64,000 nucleotides of DNA. It comes from Nostoc parmelioides FACHB-3921 (lineage in GTDB: Bacteria > Cyanobacteriota > Cyanobacteriia > Cyanobacteriales > Nostocaceae). Of this stretch, positions 45,672 through 53,417 are shown piece after piece (within the stretch, counting starts at the first letter, position 1; each line of letters begins with the position of its first letter). Below the pieces are notes generated by a model. The model worked only from the letters and a program-made list of their open reading frames with translations. It did no database searches and was not told the origin of the DNA. The stretch lies in assembly GCF_014696625.1 (NCBI RefSeq), contig NZ_JACJQL010000023.1:39637-103636 (forward strand), in the 5' to 3' direction. The translations under genes and the position numbers were made by a program.

Positions 45672-48097
45672 TCTCTGACATTCCCTTGAATAAGACCACA
45701 GACTTTACTAGATAATCCCGAAGAATGTATTGGAGTTGCGACTACTGGTTGAGTAGTCAAAACAACATCTCCATTGGCATTGTGAACCATCCCCACTGCT
45801 TCTACCAGGGAGTTGGAAGTATTTGAAGATAATTGTTTTAAATCCACCTCTTTGATAGTTATATTTTCAGAATTGTTACTAGAATTTATAGTATTATTTA
45901 CTACCCATTCCGGCAACCTAATTCCAGGCTTGAGGATATCATCAGGACTGGGCGGTAGTCCCCCGCGTCCAGTAATCACAAATTCACTCTGCTCCTTAGC
46001 AACCCTATTATTAGCCGAGCCACAGCTTTGAGCAATTAATCTAGAAGGGTCTACTAGCTCTATCGGCAATTCAACTAGCCCCTGACTAGGGTCAATGCTC
46101 AGGGTTTCAATCGCTACCTCCCCATCTTCACCCACATCAGAACTGGCGCTGATATCACTGCTACCATTGTTTTCAATTCTCTTCAGTTGTTCTGGCTTCA
46201 ACTTTCCCCGATTTTCAAATCCTAGAGTACGGTTAGCCCTAATGTTAATATTGCCACCATCACCACCAAAAGCATTGGCAACGATATCATTATCTTCTGA
46301 TGGTACTGCGACGATAAATCCACCCTTAGCATTAATCCTGATGCTACCTCCATTACCACCCAATCCTTCTGCACCTGCTGTAGTGGAAATTTTACTCTGG
46401 CGGCGAAGCCACAAATTTAGTGTTGTGATGTTGATATTGCCACCATCTCCCTTACCTGGACTCTGAGCTTCTATTGTTCCTTTGTCAGCAGTCAAAAAAT
46501 CAGTTGTAATTGTAATATTTCCACCCTTACCTGTTGCTGCGTTCCTAAGACTACTGGAAATTTGACTATTTTCTAATAAAATAGAATCAGAAGCTGTAAT
46601 AGTCACATCACCAGCATTCCCTGTACCAGATGTGGAAGTATCTAATTTAGACTCATTCTTGAGAACTAGTGAGCCTGCGGAAATATTAATGTCACCTCCA
46701 TTACCATCTTGGTCTGAAGAAAAAATATCAGCTAATATTGATGATTTATCTAAACTTACTAAGCCTTGTGATTTAATATTGACAGTGCCACCATTTGCCG
46801 TACTGTTATTATCATTCCGGCTAATATTTATACTGCCTTTGCCACTTAAGATGTAACTATCTTTAATCACAACTTCTTCAACGCTGTAAATATTTATATT
46901 ACCTGTATTACCTCCGGCTGATACATTATCTACGCTCAGACGAGAATTATCAATATTAACCCTTTCAGGCGTAATTTTATTACTATCACTAATGCCAATA
47001 AATATCCGTCCCATATTTCCATTACTAGATAGCGTACTACCATCGAGAATGGATATTTGGTCACTAGCGTTAATTATGATATCTCCTGCAAGCCCCGAAC
47101 CAGAGTTATTAGTATTTATTTCAGAACGACCATTAATATTAACTCTTTTAGGCGTATTTTTATGATTACCAGCACCAATAAATATTCGTCCAAAGTTGCC
47201 CTGACTAGATATCTTGCTGCCGTTGAGAATGAATATTTGGTCACTAGCGTTAATTCTGATATCTCCTGCATCCCCTGAACCAGAATTATTGGTATTTAAA
47301 TTAGATCTATTTAAATAAACAGAACCTCCAGTAGAATCAATAGTAATATCTCCGGAAATTCTACTAGGACTTGTAGATATAATTGACCCATTTATATCAA
47401 TAGTTCCTTGTTGACTATTCAGGAAAACATCATCACCCGCTTCAAGTCTTCCCCGTAAATCCAAACTTCCCGCACTCAGTGTCAAATCTTCTCCTGTGAC
47501 CAAATTCCCTTGATTAATAATGCTTGCCGGTTGCTGTAAACCATACTGCACACCCACCGATACACTCATTGTTAACAGTGGTGGTGCTTGGGGATTAGTG
47601 GCACTAAATTCATTACCGCCAGGAAACTGAAAACTATTGGCTGTGGTAGCAAACAAAGAACCTTGAATATCTAACTGGGCATTTGTCCCAAAAATAATGC
47701 CATTGGGATTGAGCAGAAATAGATTAGCTGTACCATTTACGCCCAAAGTACCCAAAATATGGGAAGCGTTACTCCCTGTTACTCGACTAAAAATATCTGC
47801 AATGCCTGTAGGGCTGGCAAAATATACTCTTTGTCCGTTGTTGACATTAAATTCTGTAAAACTGTGAAACAGGCTGCTTCCTCGTTGAACACCACCTTCA
47901 ATTAAGTCAGCCCCAGCTTCTTTAATGTTGACACCAGTCGTAACACGTGAGCTTTGATTACCCAAAGTCGTATCCGGTGTAATTTGTGCCGAGCTAATAT
48001 CACTAGTCAATATTGATGCTACAGATATTGAGATGATGGTTCCTTTTGCTAGGAGCAATTCAGCCTGAGACTGAGCAAAGTTCCTGCTGTTATTCAC
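45668..48097 (-). CDS. Filamentous-hemagglutinin-type exoprotein (TpsA)
   Basis: 809 residues from a GTG start at 48097. After a signal region, the TPS domain is clear: ITPDTTLGNQSS, FHSFTEFNVNNGQRVYFASP, and the NPNG box in LFLLNPNGIIFGTNAQLDIQ. A parallel beta helix of short repeats rich in G-G-N-I-N-I and A-S-D follows, then a C-terminal portion with two cysteines (LIAQSCGSANN, SSKVCGLIQG). Near residues 270-370 two copies of a unit of about 45 residues (INASDQI.IL.GS..SS.GN.GRIFIG) indicate internal duplication. It would be secreted by the adjacent TpsB and stay on or leave the surface. Adhesin or toxin role is unknown. Confidence 0.92.
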   Translation of the reverse strand: MNNSRNFAQSQAELLLAKGTIISISVASILTSDISSAQITPDTTLGNQSSRVTTGVNIKEAGADLIEGGVQRGSSLFHSFTEFNVNNGQRVYFASPTGIADIFSRVTGSNASHILGTLGVNGTANLFLLNPNGIIFGTNAQLDIQGSLFATTANSFQFPGGNEFSATNPQAPPLLTMSVSVGVQYGLQQPASIINQGNLVTGEDLTLSAGSLDLRGRLEAGDDVFLNSQQGTIDINGSIISTSPSRISGDITIDSTGGSVYLNRSNLNTNNSGSGDAGDIRINASDQIFILNGSKISSQGNFGRIFIGAGNHKNTPKRVNINGRSEINTNNSGSGLAGDIIINASDQISILDGSTLSSNGNMGRIFIGISDSNKITPERVNIDNSRLSVDNVSAGGNTGNINIYSVEEVVIKDSYILSGKGSINISRNDNNSTANGGTVNIKSQGLVSLDKSSILADIFSSDQDGNGGDINISAGSLVLKNESKLDTSTSGTGNAGDVTITASDSILLENSQISSSLRNAATGKGGNITITTDFLTADKGTIEAQSPGKGDGGNINITTLNLWLRRQSKISTTAGAEGLGGNGGSIRINAKGGFIVAVPSEDNDIVANAFGGDGGNINIRANRTLGFENRGKLKPEQLKRIENNGSSDISASSDVGEDGEVAIETLSIDPSQGLVELPIELVDPSRLIAQSCGSANNRVAKEQSEFVITGRGGLPPSPDDILKPGIRLPEWVVNNTINSSNNSENITIKEVDLKQLSSNTSNSLVEAVGMVHNANGDVVLTTQPVVATPIHSSGLSSKVCGLIQGNVRE

Positions 48098-48480
48098 TAT
48101 GGAATTGAAGTTATGTTACTTAAAGACTGGGCATAAGTTGTTACCAATTAAAAGCGATACACTACACTTTGTCAAGAATTTACATAGTGATTTTTTTAGA
48201 TTAATGTATAGTTTTTTGTAATCGATTTTTTATATATGCTTCTGGAATAGCACTAGCTAATGATTGGTTAATAAATATAAATCCATTATCAGCAGTAGTT
48301 ACAAGAATTTTTACTATAGCTCTACTCATTCTCTGAAAAATTGGTTATTTTTGCTATGTAACTGAATTTAAGGTCAATTTAAATACATTAAGTTATAAAG
48401 GTTATGAATTACAGATTGAACGTTAAATAGAGAATTACTACGTAAAATACTTAAATTGTTGCAACTTCTACTGCGAATAA
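48098..48480. other. Divergent intergenic region TpsA/LSDAT gene
   Basis: 383 AT-rich bases between genes transcribed in opposite directions. It should hold both promoters. No clear boxes, repeats or small genes were seen. Confidence 0.45.
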
Positions 48481-49221
48481 ATGGTTAATTTTTTCAGGCT
48501 AACTTTAAGCTCCAAGCAAGCAGCAGCAGCAGTTACGGTATCTGAAGCCGCAGAGTTACCGGAGGCGCTAGAGCAATTAGGGCTAAGTAATTCCCGTCCC
48601 GTTTTAGTCATTGTAGGTGGTGCTAGTCAGATTAGCGAAGCCGACTTTTTACGTATCCAAAGCCTATTTGTGAAAGTTCTAGCGCCAATTGCCCAAAGCT
48701 TGGGGGCTTATGTAGTAGATGGTGGAACGGATGCGGGAGTGATGCGATTGATGGGTAATGCTCGTAACCAAATCAATGGCCAGTTCCCGTTAATTGGTGT
48801 AGCACCCACAGCAAAAGTCATTCTACCCAATCAAACCATTGTTTTAAGTGATGATGCCACACCTCTGGAGCAGCATCATACTCATTTTGTGCTAATTCCC
48901 GGCAGTAAATGGGGTGATGAATCTCCCTGGATAGTAAAGGTAGCGACTCTCTTAGCTAACGGCTTACCTTCAATTACCGTCTTAATTAATGGTGGTGAAA
49001 TTAGCTTTATTGATGCCTTAAATAGTGTGATTGCTGGACGGTTAGTGATAGTGATTGCTGGTAGTGGGAGAACGGCAGATAAAATTGCTTCTGCTTTGCA
49101 TGGAGATGCTACTGATGAACGAGCTAAAGCATTAGCCGCATCTGGTCATATACAAACAATTGACTTAGAAGCAGCACCAGAAGAATTAATCAATATGATG
49201 ACAAACTTACTTTTAAATTAG
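48481..49221 (+). CDS. SLOG-superfamily LSDAT_prok-like nucleotide sensor
   Basis: 246 residues. The Rossmann-like pattern fits SLOG domains: RPVLVIVGGASQISEADFLR, LGAYVVDGGTDAGVMRLMGN, FPLIGVAPTAKV and LIPGSKWGDESPWIVKVATL, LPSITVLINGGEISFIDALN, LVIVIAGSGRTADKIASALH. The GGTDAGVM and GGE elements match the LSDAT branch, related to the TRPM sensor domain and predicted to bind a nucleotide-derived ligand. It ends 9 bases before a predicted SLATT two-TM gene, forming a two-gene unit of the type proposed for SLOG-SLATT conflict systems. Activity has not been shown in this family as far as I know. Confidence 0.78.
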   Translation: MVNFFRLTLSSKQAAAAVTVSEAAELPEALEQLGLSNSRPVLVIVGGASQISEADFLRIQSLFVKVLAPIAQSLGAYVVDGGTDAGVMRLMGNARNQINGQFPLIGVAPTAKVILPNQTIVLSDDATPLEQHHTHFVLIPGSKWGDESPWIVKVATLLANGLPSITVLINGGEISFIDALNSVIAGRLVIVIAGSGRTADKIASALHGDATDERAKALAASGHIQTIDLEAAPEELINMMTNLLLN

Positions 49222-49230
49222 GAGTGAATT

Positions 49231-49815
49231 ATGGCTAATAAAGATGACTATCAAGAATTTCTTAAGGAAAAGTTTACTAGTTTAATTGAATCATTAAATC
49301 TCTCAGAATTACAAACACAATTTTTGTTTTCGCGCTGGTTAGACCAAATGTTGTGGATGGAAGCACAAGCAGGTAAATCACGGAATCGATATTACAGATT
49401 ACGATTGATTACAATTATTGGTGGTGTGGTTCTCCCCGCTTTGGTAAGTCTCAATATTAACAGTTCTGAGGTGCGGGAAATTTTTGTTTGGGCTACTTTT
49501 TCTCTTAGCCAAGTTGTAGCAATTAGCGCAGCAGTTGAGGAATTTTTCCACTATGGAGAACGCTGGCGACACTATCGCCGCACGGCTGAATCTTTGAAAA
49601 CTCAAGGTTGGCAATTCTTTCAATTAACTGGGCCTTATGTGAATTATGAAACTCACGATAAAGCATTTAGTAACTTCGCCAACCAAGTGGAAGAAATTAT
49701 TCAGCGAGATGTAGAAGTTTATGCTACTCAGGTTGTGCAAGAGAAGAAACAGCAAGAAAATGGTAATGATGACAAACAAGATAATATGAAAGAGAACAAA
49801 GAGAGCAAGGTATAG
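49231..49815 (+). CDS. SLATT (DUF4231-like) two-TM predicted effector
   Basis: 194 residues. A soluble N-terminal helix region is followed by two adjacent TM helices (LRLITIIGGVVLPALVSLNI and IFVWATFSLSQVVAISAAVE), then an amphipathic region with the aromatic motif HYGERWRHYRRTAESLKTQG and a charged C-terminal tail of Lys, Glu, Asn and Asp. This is the SLATT layout; such proteins are predicted to form membrane pores when a linked SLOG or nucleotide sensor is triggered. It is coupled to the upstream LSDAT gene and has a GGAG ribosome-binding site just before its ATG. Confidence 0.78.
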   Translation: MANKDDYQEFLKEKFTSLIESLNLSELQTQFLFSRWLDQMLWMEAQAGKSRNRYYRLRLITIIGGVVLPALVSLNINSSEVREIFVWATFSLSQVVAISAAVEEFFHYGERWRHYRRTAESLKTQGWQFFQLTGPYVNYETHDKAFSNFANQVEEIIQRDVEVYATQVVQEKKQQENGNDDKQDNMKENKESKV

Positions 49816-49833
49816 CTGTTGATTTTTGACAGG

Positions 49834-50138
49834 CTTGAAAGCTTTGGTAGGGATTTGTATTAATAGAAATTAGCGTAACCTAAGGAGCAAATCCCCACTC
49901 TATTATTTCAATCCCTGATATAGATTTTCTTATCATGGTGAAGTACAAATGGCAATAATTAAACGCAGATAGACACAGATATTGACGAAGGCTTCCCGCA
50001 GGGTACGCGGATAAATTTTGACCTCAGCAGACTAAGAAACGCTATAGGAATTTGTATTAATAGAAACTACAATCGTAAATAGTTAGTCTTGCTTGCTCGA
50101 AGTTTCAATCCCTAATAGGGATTTGTGTTAATAGAAAC
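49834..50138 (-). CRISPR. Eroded type I-D CRISPR array, one good and three degenerate repeats
   Basis: The intact 37-base repeat is at 50102-50138 and on the minus strand reads GTTTCTATTAACACAAATCC then ending ATTAGGGATTGAAAC. Degenerate copies are 50031-50067 (minus-strand 5' half kept), 49905-49941 (minus-strand 3' half kept) and 49834-49870 (minus-strand 5' half kept). Spacers are 50068-50101 (34 bases) and 49871-49904 (34 bases); the 89 bases between the second and third copies are disrupted by a dispersed repeat. Minus-strand orientation is favoured because the ATTGAAAC handle is then 3' and because the intact copy lies next to cas2 and the leader, where new units are added, while the decayed ones are distal. 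Confidence 0.75.
49981..50010 (-). repeat. Dispersed 30-bp repeat copy, inside the CRISPR remnant
   Basis: ATTGACGAAGGCTTCCCGCA and the following bases are the reverse complement of the stretch at 1066-1095, with a few mismatches. A partial copy is at 50680-50695. It sits between two decayed CRISPR repeats, suggesting insertion into the array. Confidence 0.6.
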
Positions 50139-50394
50139 CGCCCAGGTATGGAAAGCTTGCTGTATTTGGTTTTCAAGGTGCTGTTTCGTCAATCTCAGTT
50201 TAAGGTAGCTTTTCGGAAGCTGAGTTGTCAAGAGTGAAATGGAGAAAATTAATGGAAAAGTATTTATAGTGAGGGTTTGGGGTGTTTGCGTCAACCTCAA
50301 TTGTGGTGTTGGAGACTTCAAAAGCTTGATTGGTAAGGGTTTGGGACGATAAATTTCAGTGTGTTTGCCCAATACCTATAGGTTGACGCAAGAG
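50139..50394 (-). promoter_or_regulatory. CRISPR leader with long inverted repeats
   Basis: The 256 bases between cas2 and the first repeat lie where a leader is expected. A perfect 12-bp inverted repeat, TTGCGTCAACCT at 50286-50297 and AGGTTGACGCAA at 50380-50391, spans its cas2-proximal half. On the minus strand TTGACG (50294-50289) and TATAAA (50268-50263) could be a promoter, though the 20-base spacing is long. An 86-codon frame on the minus strand covers it and part of the repeat but has no protein-like pattern. Confidence 0.5.
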
Positions 50395-50667
50395 TTAAGC
50401 AAAAAATACGGTGGTGTCTATTGGTACTTCGCCGCCGATACGCTCAACTTTTCCTTGACAGCAAGCACAGAGGTGATAAAAACGGATGCTGTCTTGGTCT
50501 GGTTTGATGAGCTTGGCTAGACGCGATCGCAGTTTAGCATACTGAGTGGGTGTCAGGTCGCATTCAAAAACGGAATACTGCATCCACTGTCCGTAAGATT
50601 TGAGAATCTTGTGAATTTTAGTACGGCGTTTATCTTCTGGTACATCGTAGGAAATTACTAAATACAT
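50395..50667 (-). CDS. cas2: CRISPR-associated Cas2
   Basis: 90 residues, the structural partner of Cas1 in the spacer-integration complex. MYLVISYDVPEDKRRTKIHK, then YGQWMQYSVFECDLTPTQYA and RFYHLCACCQGKVERIGGE, follow the Cas2 ferredoxin-like fold with the conserved early Asp (YDVPEDKRR). Length is normal. It is the last gene of the cas run, next to the leader, as usual. It looks fully intact even though the array is not. Confidence 0.94.
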   Translation of the reverse strand: MYLVISYDVPEDKRRTKIHKILKSYGQWMQYSVFECDLTPTQYAKLRSRLAKLIKPDQDSIRFYHLCACCQGKVERIGGEVPIDTTVFFA

Positions 50668-50679
50668 GAATCAATTCAA

Positions 50680-50727
50680 AATACCCTGCGGGAAGCTAAA
50701 GCTACAAAATTCAAAATTCAAAATTTA
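50680..50727. repeat. Partial dispersed repeat plus TTGAATT STRR in the cas1-cas2 gap
   Basis: AATACCCTGCGGGAAG at 50680-50695 is part of the 30-bp repeat family, and CAAAATTCAAAATTCAAAAT at about 50705-50724 is the inverted TTGAATT heptamer array. Confidence 0.5.
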
Positions 50728-50731
50728 TCAA

Positions 50732-51733
50732 CTACCTCATGACCAAAGGAGGATATTTGTCTAATTCTCCCAGGAGGTATTTAGCGAGGAGTCTAGCTTG
50801 GATTTCAAAAGTTTCTTGATAGGTATACTTTTTCTGCATAACAGGATGCTTGAATTGGCTTTGTTTCTTTTCTTGATATAATCTCAAGAAAATATGTAAC
50901 CCTTCTTTAGTCAGTGAAACGGCGTTGCTTATAGGTTCAGTAATAAAGTCTTTTGGTGAAAGCATCCGGCGATTAATTGCTGTGAGAACAACAGCATCGA
51001 CTATTAAGGGTCGAAATTCTTCCATTAAGTCTAATGCTAGAGAAGGTCTACCATATCGCTCTGTATGTAGGTATCCTAAATAGGAGTCGAAACCGACGAT
51101 ATTTAATGCTCCTTGAATATCGTGACGTAGTAAGGAATATCCTAAACTTAAGAGTGAATTTACTGGGTCTATAGGTGGACGACGTTTGCGGGTATAAAAG
51201 CTGAAATTATCAACTCGGATTAGTTGATTAAAACAGCCAAAATAGGCAGCACTACCAGCACCTTCTAAACCCCTGATTGTATTAATTGAATTGGCTTTGT
51301 CGATGGAGGCGATCGCATGGGATAATTGATTGATATTACTATTTAAATCAACCTCATATCTGCGCTGGGCTTCTAGTAAAGTATGGCGGTAATTTTTCAG
51401 TTTACCTCTAACAAAACCTTGGGTAACACGAATTGCTTGGTCTGACTCTCCAGCAGCTTTCCATTGAGCAGCACGGACGAAAATATTTTTACCCATTTCT
51501 GGCTCTAAACTAGCAAGATATTTACCGTTATTGGTGAGAAATGTGAGGGGAATTTTCTTGTCAATGAGTTCAAAAATAGCCGCAGGAGAAATACTAGCCC
51601 TTCCCATCACAACTAACCCATCAACTTTAATTAAAGGTACGTCTAAAATTACCTTTTTTTCAAATTTAACATTCAGACGTTCATCAATTTTGCTAATAAA
51701 TGAATCATCCTGTGTAATATAAACTGTTCCCAT
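50732..51733 (-). CDS. cas1: CRISPR-associated Cas1 integrase (subtype I-D)
   Basis: 333 residues. The all-helical catalytic domain carries the metal triad: Glu in RGLEGAGSAAYFGCF, His in YLGYLHTERYGRPSLALDLM and the acidic residue in MEEFRPLIVDAVVLT. The N-terminal beta sandwich starts MGTVYITQDDSFISK. C-terminal YTYQETFEIQARLLAKYLLG is standard. Sequence style is that of the Cas1d group associated with csc genes. It works with Cas2 and Cas4 in spacer selection and integration. Intact. Confidence 0.95.
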   Translation of the reverse strand: MGTVYITQDDSFISKIDERLNVKFEKKVILDVPLIKVDGLVVMGRASISPAAIFELIDKKIPLTFLTNNGKYLASLEPEMGKNIFVRAAQWKAAGESDQAIRVTQGFVRGKLKNYRHTLLEAQRRYEVDLNSNINQLSHAIASIDKANSINTIRGLEGAGSAAYFGCFNQLIRVDNFSFYTRKRRPPIDPVNSLLSLGYSLLRHDIQGALNIVGFDSYLGYLHTERYGRPSLALDLMEEFRPLIVDAVVLTAINRRMLSPKDFITEPISNAVSLTKEGLHIFLRLYQEKKQSQFKHPVMQKKYTYQETFEIQARLLAKYLLGELDKYPPLVMR

Positions 51734-51886
51734 GATTTCACCTACAGTAGATATGTTAAACTATTAGCCAAACAATAAAAATCGCGGACATTTCAACAAA
51801 ATACATTCTTAATTAACTCGTAAAAAACTCTTGGCGAACCTTTACGATAATCTCAGCGACCCTCTGCGTTTAAAATTTAACTTCAA

Positions 51887-52477
51887 TTAACTAGCTTCTT
51901 GATAAGTTCTTACTCTATCAATAGCCTTAGGTAAACATTGCAAATTCAGACTGCATCCTTGACAGCGTTTGCTATAATTTGGTATGGGCATTATACCTGT
52001 AGTGAGTAAATTTGTGACTGCTTGAATTGTAGCGATCGCACTTTTTCTTAACTCTTGATTTATCTCTACTAATTGTCGTTGATGAGAGTGGGCATAATAA
52101 ATATATCCAGTTGTAATATTTTGCCCTGTCATCTCTTCTAAACATAAAGCTTGAGCGCAGACTTGCAATTCATCATTATCCCATTCGCCTTTACGTCCGC
52201 GCTTATATTCCACAGGATAAAATTGACCATCGGCGGATTCAATTAAGTCTGATTTACAAATCAGTTTATACTGCTCTGATTTCAACCAAATTGCTCGAAT
52301 TTGCCAAGTTTCTTCTCGCTGATTTTCGCTGGTAGTGTGGACGCGATCGTGTAAAGTTGTACCTTCGATGGTGTATTGATTATCAATAAATTCGCCCGCA
52401 CAAAACATCCGCCAACAGCGATGAGAACAATAGGCATATTGATTTAATGCCGCAATGGGAATATAGTCGTAATTCAT
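51887..52477 (-). CDS. cas4: CRISPR-associated Cas4 exonuclease
   Basis: 196 residues. RecB-like PD-(D/E)xK nuclease with Asp in LICKSDLIES, and Glu-Tyr-Lys in YPVEYKRGRKGEW. The four cysteines of the iron-sulfur cluster are one in AYCSHRCWRMFCAG and three in KRCQGCSLNLQCLPK. Cas4 processes prespacer ends and helps PAM choice. It is between cas6 and cas1 on the same strand, as in other I-D loci. Confidence 0.94.
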   Translation of the reverse strand: MNYDYIPIAALNQYAYCSHRCWRMFCAGEFIDNQYTIEGTTLHDRVHTTSENQREETWQIRAIWLKSEQYKLICKSDLIESADGQFYPVEYKRGRKGEWDNDELQVCAQALCLEEMTGQNITTGYIYYAHSHQRQLVEINQELRKSAIATIQAVTNLLTTGIMPIPNYSKRCQGCSLNLQCLPKAIDRVRTYQEAS

Positions 52478-52539
52478 AATTAGTAATGGATTGAATGTAG
52501 GAGATATCGGCGAACACTGAGCAAAGTCGAAGTGTGAAT

Positions 52540-53385
52540 TTAATAATCTAAACTCCTTGCCATACCCATACCCATTGTAGTTTTCCGCCCCACACCTGCA
52601 TATAAGGCGAAGTCAGATAAAGCATTGATTTGCTTAATTTGTATAGGTTCAATTTCCCCTAATAACCGATAAGTAACCTCCCCTAAAATCCCGATAAATT
52701 TGCTGCGAGAATCTGCTAAAATTTCTGTGTGAATGTTAATAAAAGAAGGGAAAATTGACTCAATGGCAAGTTGAGAAAATTCAATACCACTGTATTTATG
52801 CCATCTTCCTAAGAGGGAGTTGAAGACACATTCTCTCGTGGGGAGGGTTGTATCGAACTTTCCTTGACGGAAAGCGGTAGGAGTGGAGAAGGTGAGACGA
52901 ATTGTTGTATTGCGATCGCTCGCTTGCTCATACAATTGAGTATAGGTAATAGCATTTGCCCAAGGTTGGGTAGATTGGGGTGTACCTTGAATGCTGGTAA
53001 TATACAAGTTAGCCGGGCCGAGATGCCAAGGATGGTTAGGGTTAAGATTGAGCCATAGTTGCGTTAATTGGCTAAATAAGGTGTCATCAAGTAAAGATAT
53101 GCGCCACCAACAAGGCGTTCCGGCGGGGATGGCTTGCTGATGAAAGTATTGCAATGATTGGCTATTAGGGATTTTCGATTTATATCTACCCCGTTCCTCT
53201 CCCTGAATTTGCAAGGGGGAAAGGGTGAAGGCTTTATCGGTGGTAGAGTCGTGCAAGCGATCGCCTAATGTGCTATCAACAGAACTAACAAGGGTGAGAA
53301 ATAAGGCGTGTAAATGTCTACCGGTGAGATATTGCGGGGGAATAGGAGATTGGGGAAGCAGGTTTAAAACTAAGCTATGGGGCAT
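52540..53385 (-). CDS. cas6: CRISPR RNA endonuclease Cas6 (subtype I-D)
   Basis: 281 residues with RAMP ferredoxin-like folds. The N-terminus (MPHSLVLNLLPQSPIPPQYL) and the C-terminal glycine-rich loop (YAGVGRKTTMGMGMARSL) are the family hallmarks. His24 in LTGRHLHALF is in the region of the usual catalytic histidine. It cuts pre-crRNA at the base of the repeat, leaving the ATTGAAAC-type 5' handle. It lies 33 bases after the dioxygenase gene and 63 before cas4. Confidence 0.9.
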   Translation of the reverse strand: MPHSLVLNLLPQSPIPPQYLTGRHLHALFLTLVSSVDSTLGDRLHDSTTDKAFTLSPLQIQGEERGRYKSKIPNSQSLQYFHQQAIPAGTPCWWRISLLDDTLFSQLTQLWLNLNPNHPWHLGPANLYITSIQGTPQSTQPWANAITYTQLYEQASDRNTTIRLTFSTPTAFRQGKFDTTLPTRECVFNSLLGRWHKYSGIEFSQLAIESIFPSFINIHTEILADSRSKFIGILGEVTYRLLGEIEPIQIKQINALSDFALYAGVGRKTTMGMGMARSLDY

Positions 53386-53388
53386 AAT

Positions 53389-53414
53389 AATTCAAAATTC
53401 AAAATTCAAAATTA
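53389..53414. repeat. TTGAATT STRR between cas6 and the dioxygenase gene
   Basis: AATTCAAAATTCAAAATTCA and following bases fill nearly all of the 32-base spacer. The dioxygenase and cas6 are thus separated only by a heptamer array, so an insertion boundary could be here. Confidence 0.55.
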
Positions 53415-53417
53415 AGC

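Noticed and set aside
46095..46466. 123-codon plus-strand frame opposite the TpsA gene
   Set aside because: Low-complexity Leu/Pro/Ser translation produced by antisense reading of Gly/Asn-rich repeats.
50112..50372. 86-codon minus-strand frame over the CRISPR leader and repeat
   Set aside because: It includes the CRISPR repeat itself, is rich in Leu/Thr/Pro/Lys without a fold pattern, and occupies the expected leader position.
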